DNA of 64,000 nucleotides from JAXMBN01 sp046349875 (GCA_046349875.1 JAXMBN010000031.1:1-64000), one strand, 5' to 3'. Shown: positions 39,589-49,964, counted from the stretch's first letter. Notes: a model not told the origin generated them from the sequence alone. Program-made: numbers and translations.

Positions 39589-40803
39589 GTGATGAAGCAC
39601 TTGAGTTCAACCGATACCGTCGCCTTGTTTGATCGCTACGTCATCGCCAACTACAAACGTCTTCCTGTCAATCTTGTTCGAGGGCAGGAATCAACTGTGT
39701 GGGATAGCGAAGGCAACGCATATCTCGACTTCTTTCCCGGTTGGGGATGCAATTTACTTGGACATTGCCCGCCGCGAATTGTTGCCGCAGTGCAAAAGCA
39801 AGTGGCCGAATTGATCCATGTGCCCAACACATGGCATATGGAGTTGCAAGGGCGATGGGCTCAATTGTTGTGTGAACGAGCTTTTGATAGTCAGGCTTTC
39901 TTTTGCAATAGCGGCGCTGAAGCCAACGAAGCTGCTATCAAGTTGGCTCGACTTCATCAGGGCCCCAAACGATACAAAATTATTACGTTTACCGGTGGAT
40001 TTCACGGACGGACTTTAGGGGCTCTCACGGCCACCGCCCAGCCAAAATACCATGAAGGACTCGGACCGTTGGTCGCAGGCTTTCAATACTGCCCTTTTGG
40101 CGACTTGGAGAGCGTCCGCAAGCGAATTGATGACGAGACCGCTGCCATCATGCTTGAACCAATTCAAGGAGAAGGTGGTGTTCGCATCGCCTCTCAAGAA
40201 TTCTTGCAGGGCCTTCGCGATCTATGCGATCAACACGATTTGTTGTTGATCTTTGATGAAGTGCAAACAGGTTGTGGCCGGACTGGGAATTGGTTCGGTT
40301 ACCAGTATTTTGATGTTGAGCCCCATATGATCACCTTGGCGAAAAGCCTTTGTGGTGGCGTAGCGGGTGGTGCATTGTTGGCGCATCGTCGAATTGCCCC
40401 AAGTTTGCGACCGGGGATGCATGCTTCCACGTTTGGAGGAAATCCCATCGCAGCTGCTGCGGGGATCGCGATGATTGAATCGATCGAAGCCGAAGGATTG
40501 CTCGAACGAAGTCAAGAAGTTGCACGCCGCTTTGCTTCCCACTTGGAACAACTTCAACAGCAATCCGAAAGTGTACGAGAAATTCGCCAAGCGGGGCTCA
40601 TGATCGGAATTGAGCTCGATCAAGATGGTTCGGCTGTTGTTGCGGAATGCCTAAAACAAGGTTTGCTCATTAACTGTACTCAAGGCAATGTGCTACGCCT
40701 TCTTCCCGCTATGAATCTTGCGTTGGAAGAGGTGGATTCAGGGATGGAGATTCTCTCCAAGGTTGTGATGGAGGTTACGTCACGCCAACCCCTAACTGCC
40801 TAG
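39589..40803 (+). CDS. argD: Acetylornithine aminotransferase
   Basis: 404 residues from GTG at 39589; ATG at 39592 is an equally good start. PLP aminotransferase class III: FCNSGAEANEAAIKLARLHQ, ITFTGGFHGRTLGALTATAQ, LIFDEVQTGCGRTGNW and the PLP-lysine segment ITLAKSLCGG. Nine bases after argB. It makes acetylornithine; the fold also fits succinyl-diaminopimelate aminotransferase, as in other bacteria. Confidence 0.93.
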   Translation: MMKHLSSTDTVALFDRYVIANYKRLPVNLVRGQESTVWDSEGNAYLDFFPGWGCNLLGHCPPRIVAAVQKQVAELIHVPNTWHMELQGRWAQLLCERAFDSQAFFCNSGAEANEAAIKLARLHQGPKRYKIITFTGGFHGRTLGALTATAQPKYHEGLGPLVAGFQYCPFGDLESVRKRIDDETAAIMLEPIQGEGGVRIASQEFLQGLRDLCDQHDLLLIFDEVQTGCGRTGNWFGYQYFDVEPHMITLAKSLCGGVAGGALLAHRRIAPSLRPGMHASTFGGNPIAAAAGIAMIESIEAEGLLERSQEVARRFASHLEQLQQQSESVREIRQAGLMIGIELDQDGSAVVAECLKQGLLINCTQGNVLRLLPAMNLALEEVDSGMEILSKVVMEVTSRQPLTA

Positions 40804-40817
40804 ATGATTGGTTTGTC

Positions 40818-41744
40818 ATGCGACACTTTAGATCCCTATTCGATATCAACGAGGATGAATTCCGAAACATCCTCGACCTATCTCATCAACTGAAGCGAGA
40901 TTGGAAGATTGGAATTCGTCCTCCTCTTCTTGCTCAGCGTTCTGTAGCCCTGCTTTTTGAGAAACCGAGTCTAAGAACGCGATTGAGTTTCGAAGCTGGA
41001 ATGACACAGCTCGGTGGATCGACGATCTACTTGAGTGAAGATGTCGGTTGGCAAACTCGGGAGTCCACGGCTGACTTTGTGCGTGTCCTTGCAGAGTACT
41101 GCGACATCATCGTTTGCCGTACCTTCTCGCACTCTACGGTAGAAGAACTAGCTGGTTTCAATGCATTGCCCGTGATCAATGGGCTTACCGATCTCTCGCA
41201 TCCATGCCAAGCGATGGCGGATGTGATGACGATGGAAGAGATTGCGGGCAGTCTTCGAGGCAAGCAGGTTACGTTTGTTGGGGACGCCAACAACGTTTGT
41301 CGGTCATTGGCTGCTGCAAGCCTAATGGCGGGAATGCGTTTCCGATTGCTCGGTGCCGAGCCCTACTATTTTGAGCCCTCTTGGTTGCAAAAGGTAAAGG
41401 CTCGCATTCCGACGGCAGATATCGAACAATCCGCGGATGCCGATGAAGCGCTTCGTGAAGCCGATTTCGTTTATACCGATGTTTGGACTTCGATGGGCCA
41501 GGAAGCAGAATCGGAATTGCGACGCAAGGTATTTGCGCCTCTTCAAGTCAGCACAAGTCTGATGAAGAAAGCTCCGCCACATTGCCGTGTGCTTCACTGT
41601 CTTCCCGCTCGTCGCGGTGAAGAAATTACCGATGAAGTAATCGATTCGGCCAACAGTTCAGTCATACAGCAAGCCGGAAATCGTATGCATCTCCAAAAAG
41701 GATTGCTAGTTTGGCTTGGTCGTCAAAATGGATGGGACGTGTAA
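40818..41744 (+). CDS. argF: Ornithine carbamoyltransferase
   Basis: 308 residues. Carbamoyl-phosphate motif SLRTRLSFEAGM, HPCQAMADVMT, and the ornithine site HCLPARRGEE are present. It forms citrulline from ornithine and carbamoyl phosphate. It starts 14 bases after argD and ends two bases before the rph start. Confidence 0.95.
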   Translation: MRHFRSLFDINEDEFRNILDLSHQLKRDWKIGIRPPLLAQRSVALLFEKPSLRTRLSFEAGMTQLGGSTIYLSEDVGWQTRESTADFVRVLAEYCDIIVCRTFSHSTVEELAGFNALPVINGLTDLSHPCQAMADVMTMEEIAGSLRGKQVTFVGDANNVCRSLAAASLMAGMRFRLLGAEPYYFEPSWLQKVKARIPTADIEQSADADEALREADFVYTDVWTSMGQEAESELRRKVFAPLQVSTSLMKKAPPHCRVLHCLPARRGEEITDEVIDSANSSVIQQAGNRMHLQKGLLVWLGRQNGWDV

Positions 41745-41746
41745 CG

Positions 41747-42454
41747 ATGGGGTCGATTCGCCCAGTTCAGGTCGAGCGTGGATACACTAAGCACGCTGCT
41801 GGAAGTGTGTTGTATCGCTGCGGAGATACAGTGGTCCTATGCACGGCATCGCTCGAGCCATCCGTACCGCCATGGATGGTTGGTCAAGGACGAGGCTGGA
41901 TCACGGCCGAATACAATATGCTTCCTTCGAGTACGAGCCCTCGGAAATCGCGTGAACGTTCAGGAAAAGTTGACGGACGTACGACCGAGATTCAACGATT
42001 GATTGGACGATCCTTTCGAGCGGTCGCTGATCTTCATAAACTGGGCGAGCGAAGTATTACGATCGATTGCGATGTATTGCAAGCCGATGGTGGCACTCGA
42101 ACTGCAAGCATCACGGGAGGGTTGATCGCCCTCGTCGATGCACTCAAAACCGAATTCGGTGGCATCGATCGCAATGCTTATCCTCTGCGCGATAGTGTGG
42201 CGGCCATCAGTGTAGGCATCTGTGATGGAGCTTCCTGTTTGGATCTCGATTATGCCAAGGATGCGGCGGCCGATGTCGACATGAACATCGTGATGACAGG
42301 GAAGGGACGCTTTATCGAGCTGCAAGGAACAGGCGAAGAAGCAACCTTCGATGATGTACAGTTGGCTTCTTTACTCGCCCTTGGGAAAGAGGGAATCCAA
42401 CAACTTACCCAAATTCAACGGGCTGCTTTGGGTAGCGATTGGCCATTTGATTGA
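41747..42454 (+). CDS. rph: Ribonuclease PH
   Basis: 235 residues from ATG at 41747, two bases after the argF stop; the frame is open further up but inside argF. Features: IRPVQVERGYTKHAAGSVLY, RSGKVDGRTTEIQRLIGRS, CDVLQADGGTRTASITGG, DLDYAKDAAADVDMNIVMTG and a short C-terminus. It trims tRNA 3' ends phosphorolytically. Grouping with arginine genes probably reflects cotranscription only. Confidence 0.95.
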   Translation: MGSIRPVQVERGYTKHAAGSVLYRCGDTVVLCTASLEPSVPPWMVGQGRGWITAEYNMLPSSTSPRKSRERSGKVDGRTTEIQRLIGRSFRAVADLHKLGERSITIDCDVLQADGGTRTASITGGLIALVDALKTEFGGIDRNAYPLRDSVAAISVGICDGASCLDLDYAKDAAADVDMNIVMTGKGRFIELQGTGEEATFDDVQLASLLALGKEGIQQLTQIQRAALGSDWPFD

Positions 42455-42499
42455 TCGTGTGCTTCCTTCGTACCTTTGTTTCACCAGTGTGAGAATATC

Positions 42500-42997
42500 A
42501 TGAGCGAAGAAACCCGCAGGCCTCGAGTTGCCGTGATTATGGGCTCGCGATCCGATTGGGAAACGATGCAAGAAGCAAGTAAGTTGCTTAATGAATTTGG
42601 GGTCGAGCACGAACGACGCGTTGTTTCGGCCCATCGTACACCGGAGCTCATGGTGGAGTTCGCAAAGAAGGCAGCCGATCGCGGAATCGAGGTCATCATT
42701 GCTGGTGCTGGTGGTGCTGCACATCTTCCTGGAATGGTTGCCTCTTGTACGCCATTGCCTGTTATTGGCGTCCCGGTGCAAAGCAAAGCATTGTCTGGCC
42801 TGGATTCTTTACTCAGCATCGTGCAAATGCCAGGTGGCATTCCCGTTGGGACAATGGCAATCGGCGTGGCCGGTGCTAAGAATGCTGCATTGCTGGCGAT
42901 TCGGATGCTTGGAAATCATGACGCAACGTTGCGTGAACGTATGATCGCTTTTATGGAAGCACAAACGGAATCGGTGATTGCGGATTCCCATCTATGA
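42500..42997 (+). CDS. purE: N5-carboxyaminoimidazole ribonucleotide mutase
   Basis: 165 residues from ATG at 42500. Features: MGSRSDWETMQEA, RVVSAHRTPELMVEFAKKA, AGAGGAAHLPGMVA and LSIVQMPGGIPVGTMAIG. It moves the carboxyl group in purine synthesis. Overlaps the purK start by four bases (ATGA). Confidence 0.96.
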   Translation: MSEETRRPRVAVIMGSRSDWETMQEASKLLNEFGVEHERRVVSAHRTPELMVEFAKKAADRGIEVIIAGAGGAAHLPGMVASCTPLPVIGVPVQSKALSGLDSLLSIVQMPGGIPVGTMAIGVAGAKNAALLAIRMLGNHDATLRERMIAFMEAQTESVIADSHL

Positions 42998-44151
42998 ACG
43001 GAGCCATGATGTCGACACTCGAACCTGGTAGTCGCATTGGTGTTTTTGGTGGCGGGCAACTGGGGCGAATGTTTGCTCATGCAGCTCAGCGTTGTGGCTA
43101 CCATGTCTTCGTCTATTCCCCCGAAGAAGATGGTCCAGCCCATCAAGTCACGGCTGATTCCTATTACGCAGACTACGAGGATACGGATGCCGTCCGCGAC
43201 TTCGCTAAGTCGGTGGATGTCATCACGCTCGAGTTCGAAAACATTCCATTGGTAGCGGTAGAGGAAGCAAGAAGATGGTGTCCGGTACGGCCGAGCCCTG
43301 CCATTCTTCAAATGGCTCAGCATCGCATCGTTGAAAAATCTACGCTGCGCCGTCTCGGGTTTCCTGTGACACCCTTTGTTGGCATCGATCATGAAAACGC
43401 ACTCCAGGCGATCGAGCCTGAGTTGGGATGGCCATGCATCTTAAAGACAGCCACTTCTGGCTACGATGGCAAAGGCCAACGCAAGGTCGACAATTACAGC
43501 GAAGCACTCGAGTTTTGGAATGCTTGTGGTGGTGTCGAACTCATCGCTGAAAAGCGTATCGAGTTCTTGGGTGAGGTTTCTATTTTGGTCGCTCGAAACC
43601 CCCGAGGTCACATCGTCGTTTACCCAATGTTTTTCAACGAGCACGCAAACCATATTTTGGATGTTACGCTTTGTCCTGCACCTGATCGATTTCACGCTGT
43701 ACAATCGCGAGCCCATCAAATTGCGAGTGACTTGGCTGCTGCGATTCAACTGGAAGGAATTCTCTGCATCGAGTTCTTCGTCGACACAAACCTTGATCTG
43801 TTGATCAATGAACTGGCACCACGTCCCCATAATTCAGGCCATCTAACCATTGAAGGGACTCGGACCAGCCAGTTCGAGCAACAGCTGCGCGCAATTTGCA
43901 ATCTTCCATTGGGTGACGTTTCTCTCAATCATCCGCGCGTAGCGATGGCGAATTTATTGGGCGATCTTTGGGAAACGGGAACGCCAAAGTTCGACGTCGT
44001 GTTCCATGAATCAACGGCAGCGTTGCATCTCTACGGAAAATCGAAAGCCAAGAAGGGTAGGAAGATGGGGCACCTTACCGCTTGGGGGCCGTTGGATATC
44101 GATCTCGAAACCCACATCAAAACTCTGCGACACCGACTTGTGCGAAATTAG
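42994..44151 (+). CDS. purK: N5-carboxyaminoimidazole ribonucleotide synthase
   Basis: 385 residues. ATP-grasp enzyme: IGVFGGGQLGRMFAHAAQRC at the N-terminus, KTATSGYDGKGQ (nucleotide-binding loop) and INELAPRPHNSGHLTIEG near the active site. It carboxylates aminoimidazole ribonucleotide with bicarbonate and ATP. The start could also be ATG at 43009. Last gene of the run. Confidence 0.96.
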   Translation: MNGAMMSTLEPGSRIGVFGGGQLGRMFAHAAQRCGYHVFVYSPEEDGPAHQVTADSYYADYEDTDAVRDFAKSVDVITLEFENIPLVAVEEARRWCPVRPSPAILQMAQHRIVEKSTLRRLGFPVTPFVGIDHENALQAIEPELGWPCILKTATSGYDGKGQRKVDNYSEALEFWNACGGVELIAEKRIEFLGEVSILVARNPRGHIVVYPMFFNEHANHILDVTLCPAPDRFHAVQSRAHQIASDLAAAIQLEGILCIEFFVDTNLDLLINELAPRPHNSGHLTIEGTRTSQFEQQLRAICNLPLGDVSLNHPRVAMANLLGDLWETGTPKFDVVFHESTAALHLYGKSKAKKGRKMGHLTAWGPLDIDLETHIKTLRHRLVRN

Positions 44152-44543
44152 GCCCCTCGGGATCGCAAATGGTCATTTTGTTTGGCGGTTGCGACTAGTC
44201 TTTCTACTTAGATGACCTAATCTTCCATGCACATGGGAAGATTTGACGTTTGCTTGCGCGATGGAACCAATGCTTGCAATGCGTCAGACTTTGTTTGTCG
44301 CCGAAGCGTGGGGTATGGTTGGGCACGAATGGGGAATGAAAGCTTTTCATGCCTCGCTATTGACCCTCTTTCGAGATTTCTCTACTTTCCCAACCAGTTT
44401 TGTTGAAGAAACCCAGATTGTGTCAAGTCCTTAGGCCCTTTTGAGTCCTCTTCACGAGATGCAGATCGAATCGAGTCCGGACGCTCTTCATTTCGAATCG
44501 ATCAATCCCTCCCGCCTTTCATTGACCTACGAGGATTGCACGG
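44152..44543. other. Intergenic region between purK and the secretin gene
   Basis: 392 bases. Near 44219-44243 is a hairpin, AATCTTCCAT / ATGGGAAGATT with one bulge, which may mark the end of the purK transcript but has no T run. No gene or RNA was recognised in the rest. Confidence 0.4.
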
Positions 44544-47500
44544 ATGCGTTCCTTGCTCATAGCATTTCTCTGCTTAATCATATCCAGCCTATGCACGGAA
44601 TCTCTCTGCGCTCAGCTTCCCTATTCACCTCCTGCTGCGAGTTCCTCCACGGCTCAACGTATGGTGAATGTTCCTGCGTCTCGATTCAGTTATGTTCGAG
44701 AATCGCTTGAACAATTGTTTCGGGGAAATACGTTTGCCGATCCGTTGAATGCTAACAACGTGGAGATCGTGATCGCTTCAGGACGCGTTCGCGTTTCGTT
44801 TTCGCCCCAAGAGCAATTGATTCGCGTTGAAGGTGCGGCATCATCGGTCGCAGATGTTGCCAGCTTGGTGCAAGCCCTGGGAGTTCCCGTGCCTGGCAAT
44901 GGAATGCGGATCTTGCCATTGAACGATGATGGACAGACTTCGTTGGCCAAGATGTCGCGAGGTATCCAAGTGGCATCCAGTCCATTTGGATTGGCATCCT
45001 ATGCAGGCGGTGGACAAAATCCTCTCAACGCTCAGGGCAACAATCCGGCGAATCCACAAGGCAATCTCCAACCAAATGCTTCAACTCCGCTGGGGGCTCC
45101 TCAGACGCCTCTTCCCAAAGATAAGAATGCACCGACCTTACCGCTGCCGCAGTTTGAAGGTGTTCAAATTGAAATGTTGCCGGAGATCGATGCGGTCATC
45201 TTGCGTGGTCGCGATCAACAGCTTCGAGATCTAACCGAGATTATCAAACAGTTGGATGAAGCGAGTCGCTTATCGCAACCCGAGATTGAAGTCATCCTGC
45301 TTCAACACGTCTCGGCCGACGCCGTTGCGAAACTTGTAACGACTTCATTGGAAAAATTGGTTGGCTCACGGCAGGGTAAAGTGAGCATGACTTCATTGGG
45401 TACACCAAACGCACTGTTGCTGATTGGTTGGGGCGATGCGATGGCCGTGGCCAAAGAATTGCTCACCAAGCTAGACCAACCCGCATCTGCTGACGCGCAA
45501 TTTATGGTGTTTCAATTGAAGCATGCGGTGGCCAGCGAAGTTCAAACACAGTTGCAAGGATTCTATCGAAATCGTGAAGGCCTAGGGCCCGTCATTCAGT
45601 CGATGGCCGATCCTCGTACGAATGCCATCGTGGTTTATGCATCGCCACGCGATCAAGAAGAGATCCGCCAGCTATTGGAAAAACTGGACGTTCCACGAGG
45701 CAGTATGGTGCAGCATGCCCGCGTATTTCCAATGCGTTACAGTCTCGCAAGCGATATTGCAAAGGCCCTCCAGCAAGCATTAACGACTGCAGGGCAGGGG
45801 CGTAGCTCCAGTATTCAATTGTTGGATCAATCGGGACAGCCGATCGCTACCAGCGGCATATTGAGTTCCAGTCAAATCACGGTGAACGAACGCAATAACA
45901 GCATCATGGTATCGAGTGCCCCAGAGAATCTTCAGTTGATCGAGAAGCTAATCGAGCAGCTGGATACTCCGGGCATGATCGCCAAGATCAAGATTTTCCC
46001 TATCAAGAATGGTGATGCGGCGACGATGGTCGAAACCCTTCGAGCTCTGATGCCAGCGCCTGCGGCCGGAACGACCGCCAATGGCCAACAGCTTTCCAAT
46101 TCACCCGATGAAAACTCTCTGCTACCACTTCGATTTACGGTGGATGCAAGAGGCAATAGTATCATCGCCGTGGGCTCAGAAGGTGATCTGAAAATCGTCG
46201 AAGCCTTGATCGTTCGCTTGGACGAGGCCGACAAGTTGCAACGCAAGAGCTCGGTCTATCAATTGAAGAACTCGCCTGCAGTCGATGTGGCGTTGGCCAT
46301 CAATGATTTCTTGAGAAACAAGCGGCAAGTAGAGATCGCAGCGCCCGGGGCTGCGAACCCATTCGAACAATTGGACAAGGAGGTGGTGGTTGTACCGGAA
46401 CCTGTTCAAAACAAGTTGATCCTCAGTGCCACGCCACGCTATTACGATGAGATTGCGCAACTGATTGAGCAATTGGATCAGCAGCCTCCTCAAGTCATGA
46501 TCCAGGTCATGATTGCGGAAATCACGCTCGGAAATACTGATGAATTCGGTGTAGAAATGGGGCTGCAGGATTCGGTGCTTTTCGATCGAAGCTTGCTGGG
46601 AGGTTTGCTTACCCGAACGAACACAACTTCAACATCCACTCCTTCGGGAGTGGTCACGTCGACCACCCAGGAAATCGTCGCGGCTACCAACACACCTGGT
46701 TTCAATTTCAATTCGAAAGACCCGCTCGGAAACAGTGGGTCCTCCAAAGCGCTTGGATCGTCCGATTATGTTGGCGGACAGGGGATTTCTAACTTTTCGT
46801 TAGGCCGCGCGAACAATGATCTGGGATTCGGAGGGTTGGTGCTCTCTGCAAGCAGCGAGAATGTGAGTTTTCTCTTGCGTGCATTGCAGGATTCGCGTCG
46901 GCTCGAAATCTTAAGCCGACCTCAAGTGCTGACGTTGGATAATCAACAAGCATTTATTCAGGTGGGGCAGCGCGTGCCACGGATTGTTAACTCGATCATC
47001 AATCAGAACGGCGCTCAAAACAACGTGCAGTTGGAAAATGTTGGCTTGATCATCGGTGTCACACCACGCATTAGTCCCGAAGGAAATGTGGTGATGGAGA
47101 TTGATGCCGAGAAGTCGAAACTCGGTCCAGAAAACGAAGGGATTCCCGTATCGATCGCAGCCAACGGCACGATCATTCGTTCACCTCGCGTGGATACCAT
47201 CACAGCGCAAGCAACCGTTAGCGCAGGCGATGGCGAGACCATCATTCTCGGCGGTTTGATATCGCGAAGTGAAAGAACTATCCATCGGCAGGTGCCATGG
47301 TTGGGGAGCTTACCCATCCTCAAGCATCTCTTCAGCTATGATTTGACAGATTTTACGCGGACAGAGTTGCTCATCATCATGACGCCACATGTCGTGCGCA
47401 ATCAGGGCGATATGGAACGATTGAAGCAAGCTGAGTTTGCTCGGATGAGCTGGTGTGAGGCCGATGTGTTTGAGATTCATGGCGATGTTTATCCTCCCAT

Positions 47501-47783
47501 GAACATGACAGAAGAATTGATGGAACGCCAAGATTGGAATGTTGTCTATCCCGACATCGACCCTCGAGGAGCCTCTACGACACCTTCCCGCAAAGACTCG
47601 ATGGCGTCACCTGTCGTGAGTGATGCGGCCAATATAACGATTGGATATCAACAACCCACCACTGGTCAGAATCCAGGCGTCGCAAACGCCATGTACTCTG
47701 CTCCGACTTCGTCGCCTGCCAATCGATTCCCACCTTCCCAAGGCATGTCTCCCGTAGGCAAAGGAGGCTCTGCACCTCGATGA
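44544..47783 (+). CDS. Outer-membrane secretin (GspD/PilQ type)
   Basis: 1,079 residues with a signal peptide (MRSLLIAFLCLIISSLCTES). N-terminal ring domains with repeated N1-type folds occur at about 220-560 (for example AVASEVQTQLQGFYRNREG; NAIVVYASPRDQEEIRQLL; NSIMVSSAPENLQLIEKLI). The secretin pore domain lies at about 770-960: EILSRPQVLTLDNQQAFIQV, VGLIIGVTPRISPEGNV, ETIILGGLISRSERTIHRQV, TELLIIMTPHVVRN. It would form the outer-membrane gate of a type II secretion or type IV pilus-like system. No inner-membrane or pseudopilin genes follow, only a lipoprotein that overlaps by four bases. Confidence 0.9.
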   Translation: MRSLLIAFLCLIISSLCTESLCAQLPYSPPAASSSTAQRMVNVPASRFSYVRESLEQLFRGNTFADPLNANNVEIVIASGRVRVSFSPQEQLIRVEGAASSVADVASLVQALGVPVPGNGMRILPLNDDGQTSLAKMSRGIQVASSPFGLASYAGGGQNPLNAQGNNPANPQGNLQPNASTPLGAPQTPLPKDKNAPTLPLPQFEGVQIEMLPEIDAVILRGRDQQLRDLTEIIKQLDEASRLSQPEIEVILLQHVSADAVAKLVTTSLEKLVGSRQGKVSMTSLGTPNALLLIGWGDAMAVAKELLTKLDQPASADAQFMVFQLKHAVASEVQTQLQGFYRNREGLGPVIQSMADPRTNAIVVYASPRDQEEIRQLLEKLDVPRGSMVQHARVFPMRYSLASDIAKALQQALTTAGQGRSSSIQLLDQSGQPIATSGILSSSQITVNERNNSIMVSSAPENLQLIEKLIEQLDTPGMIAKIKIFPIKNGDAATMVETLRALMPAPAAGTTANGQQLSNSPDENSLLPLRFTVDARGNSIIAVGSEGDLKIVEALIVRLDEADKLQRKSSVYQLKNSPAVDVALAINDFLRNKRQVEIAAPGAANPFEQLDKEVVVVPEPVQNKLILSATPRYYDEIAQLIEQLDQQPPQVMIQVMIAEITLGNTDEFGVEMGLQDSVLFDRSLLGGLLTRTNTTSTSTPSGVVTSTTQEIVAATNTPGFNFNSKDPLGNSGSSKALGSSDYVGGQGISNFSLGRANNDLGFGGLVLSASSENVSFLLRALQDSRRLEILSRPQVLTLDNQQAFIQVGQRVPRIVNSIINQNGAQNNVQLENVGLIIGVTPRISPEGNVVMEIDAEKSKLGPENEGIPVSIAANGTIIRSPRVDTITAQATVSAGDGETIILGGLISRSERTIHRQVPWLGSLPILKHLFSYDLTDFTRTELLIIMTPHVVRNQGDMERLKQAEFARMSWCEADVFEIHGDVYPPMNMTEELMERQDWNVVYPDIDPRGASTTPSRKDSMASPVVSDAANITIGYQQPTTGQNPGVANAMYSAPTSSPANRFPPSQGMSPVGKGGSAPR

Positions 47784-48811
47784 TCCCACATTCAATCGTT
47801 CAAAGATGTTGTACTTTCAGCGTCTACTGTGTGTTAACTATTGGCGTGCTTACAGTGACGGGATGTCAATGGACTCCCAAAGCATCCAAATCGTTGTGGC
47901 CATGGAAGAAAGATGAGCCCAAGCCAACCCCAGATCGTATCCTTCCTGTATGGACCGATACGGTGCTTCATCAAACGAACCAGCCTGGAATTCGCGGGTT
48001 CGGTGGTCGAATCTATTTTTACGGTAAAGAGAATACCGATCCCGTCGAAGTCGATGGAAGTCTTGCCATCTATGCTTTTGATGCGGACGATTTGACTCCT
48101 TCGATGCAGGCTCCTTTGCGAAAGTATGTGTTTCCTGCCGAGCAGTTTGCAACGCATATGAGCAAGTCATCCATCGGGCCGAGCTATAGTATCTGGCTTC
48201 CTTGGGGAGAAGTCGGAGGTCCTCCTAAACGGTTGAGCTTGATTGCGAGATTCGAGGGTAAGGATGGTGGAACGACCTTGTCCGATTCGACGATCAAATT
48301 GTTGCCAGGCGTTCCCGAACAGAAGCAAGATAGCTCCGTTGCAAAGAAGAATGAACCTGCAGCTATCCCCATCCGTTTGGCTGGGCACTCGCAAGTGCAA
48401 CCTTCCGGGACAGAGGGATCGAAAGGCTCGGATCGAGAAGTGCACACCATCGACATTCCCCCTTCGTTTCAGCGCCACTTGCAGTCCGATTCGTTGCGTA
48501 AACCCATAGGACCAACATCGGCTCCTGCCGACTCTTCGTTGGTACAACCTTTGGGAACCAATGCTTCTGGCAATCCTGATTTAACTCCCAAGAAAGTCAG
48601 TTCCAACAAAACGCCTGGAACCAATGTTGAAGGGGTGAACGACATAGGAATGTCCTCGAATGCCGATGCGTCCTTGGTGACGGAAGTGGTTGATGCCCGG
48701 ACCAAGCCTCAGTTCCAGGTTCCCAAACGGATGTTTGGGCCTCAGCCGAAAAAAGATATTCGCGAAGGGCGTTGGATTCAGAACGTAGCACGCGATTCAC
48801 GAAACCCATAG
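47780..48811 (+). CDS. Secretin-associated lipoprotein, unknown function
   Basis: 343 residues, start overlapping the secretin stop (ATGA). The signal peptide ends in a lipobox, VLTVTGC, near residue 29. A globular part with VDGSLAIYAFDADDL and SYSIWLPWGEVG is followed by a long proline- and serine-rich tail. I do not recognise a family. Coupling to the secretin suggests a pilotin-like or scaffold role in the outer membrane, which is inference. Confidence 0.75.
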   Translation: MIPHSIVQRCCTFSVYCVLTIGVLTVTGCQWTPKASKSLWPWKKDEPKPTPDRILPVWTDTVLHQTNQPGIRGFGGRIYFYGKENTDPVEVDGSLAIYAFDADDLTPSMQAPLRKYVFPAEQFATHMSKSSIGPSYSIWLPWGEVGGPPKRLSLIARFEGKDGGTTLSDSTIKLLPGVPEQKQDSSVAKKNEPAAIPIRLAGHSQVQPSGTEGSKGSDREVHTIDIPPSFQRHLQSDSLRKPIGPTSAPADSSLVQPLGTNASGNPDLTPKKVSSNKTPGTNVEGVNDIGMSSNADASLVTEVVDARTKPQFQVPKRMFGPQPKKDIREGRWIQNVARDSRNP

Positions 48812-48954
48812 AATCTTTTTTGCCGCTGAAACAATGTACGCTTCAGCAATCGTTGTCAAAGCGAAAGCGGCTGGTCTTCTTGCGATCACTAGTTCTTGGC
48901 AATCGCAGCTGCGATTGGATGGAGCGATCACGATCGCATCGTTGGGTGTAGTGT

Positions 48955-49872
48955 ATGACCATCTCGCACCAAGTACGTCTTTCATTTGCCACGGCGGTTT
49001 GCGCTACAATTGTTGGGGTGCTGGGATGGATTGCAGCGAGTGGAGGACTCTGCCAAGCACAGTCCAAAACCAATGAACGACTGAACCTCAACGATCTGCC
49101 GTCCATTGTGTCCGTACCTTCAGTCGAATCAGGGGAGCCGCAACCAGGGAAGCGAGTTTGGTGGACGGTACCTGGATATGAAGACTGGAATGTTCCAGTA
49201 GCATTGTATTTACCTCCTCAATGGAGCCCCAAAAAGACCTATCCAGTCATCTTCGAATATCCAGGCAATGGTGGATACCGCAATGCACTAGGGGATTCAA
49301 GCGAGGGAACCGTTGATGGGTGCAAGCTTGGATACGGATGGTCGCTTGGGCAGGATACGATTTGGGTCTCTTTACCCTTTGTCGATTCGAAGACACGGAA
49401 ACACTCGGTGCGCTGGTGGGGCGATGTAGAGGCCACGGTGCAATTCTGCAAGGCCGCGGTAGCTGCTGTTGGTCGATCCTGGTCGGGCGATCGAGAACGC
49501 ATGGTGTTGTGCGGCTTCTCTCGCGGCGCCCTTGCTTGCAGCTACATTGGATTGTACGACGACGAGATTGCCAGTCAGTGGCGAGCCTTGATGCCGCATA
49601 GTCATTATGACGGTGTGCGGAAATGGGAATACGATTCGAGCGATCCTGCGCATGCGATCGAAAGACTTCGAAGATTCCGCGATAAACCGCAGTTCATTTC
49701 CCATGAAGTTTCGATCGATGCGACCAAGAAATTCTTAGAGACGAACCAGCTTGCCCATGATCGTTTGGTTTGGTGCCCCATTCCGTTTCCCAACCACTCT
49801 CCCGATTGGTTGCTCAAAGAGTTACCGGAAAGCCAGCAAGCGCGGGAATGGCTTCGCAAGATCATGGAATAA
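48955..49872 (+). CDS. Secreted esterase-like alpha/beta hydrolase
   Basis: 305 residues from ATG at 48955 with an N-terminal signal peptide (FATAVCATIVGVLGWIAASG). Hydrolase features: VALYLPPQWSPKKTYPVIFE, YPGNGGYRN, nucleophile GFSRGALACSYIG near residue 186, and a C-terminal PFPNHSPDWLL carrying the likely histidine. No close family assigned; PHB-depolymerase or esterase-like. It sits on the same strand as the secretin pair but 143 bases away. Confidence 0.7.
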   Translation: MTISHQVRLSFATAVCATIVGVLGWIAASGGLCQAQSKTNERLNLNDLPSIVSVPSVESGEPQPGKRVWWTVPGYEDWNVPVALYLPPQWSPKKTYPVIFEYPGNGGYRNALGDSSEGTVDGCKLGYGWSLGQDTIWVSLPFVDSKTRKHSVRWWGDVEATVQFCKAAVAAVGRSWSGDRERMVLCGFSRGALACSYIGLYDDEIASQWRALMPHSHYDGVRKWEYDSSDPAHAIERLRRFRDKPQFISHEVSIDATKKFLETNQLAHDRLVWCPIPFPNHSPDWLLKELPESQQAREWLRKIME

Positions 49873-49964
49873 GCCGCGCATCGCCTCCTTCGAGTGACTC
49901 GGTGGCATCAATCGAATGAGGATCTGATGGTGAGGATGTTCTGCCCTACTCCAGAAGATACTCT

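Noticed and set aside
44544..48811. Complete type II secretion system
   Set aside because: Only the secretin and a lipoprotein are present; flanking genes are purK and an esterase.
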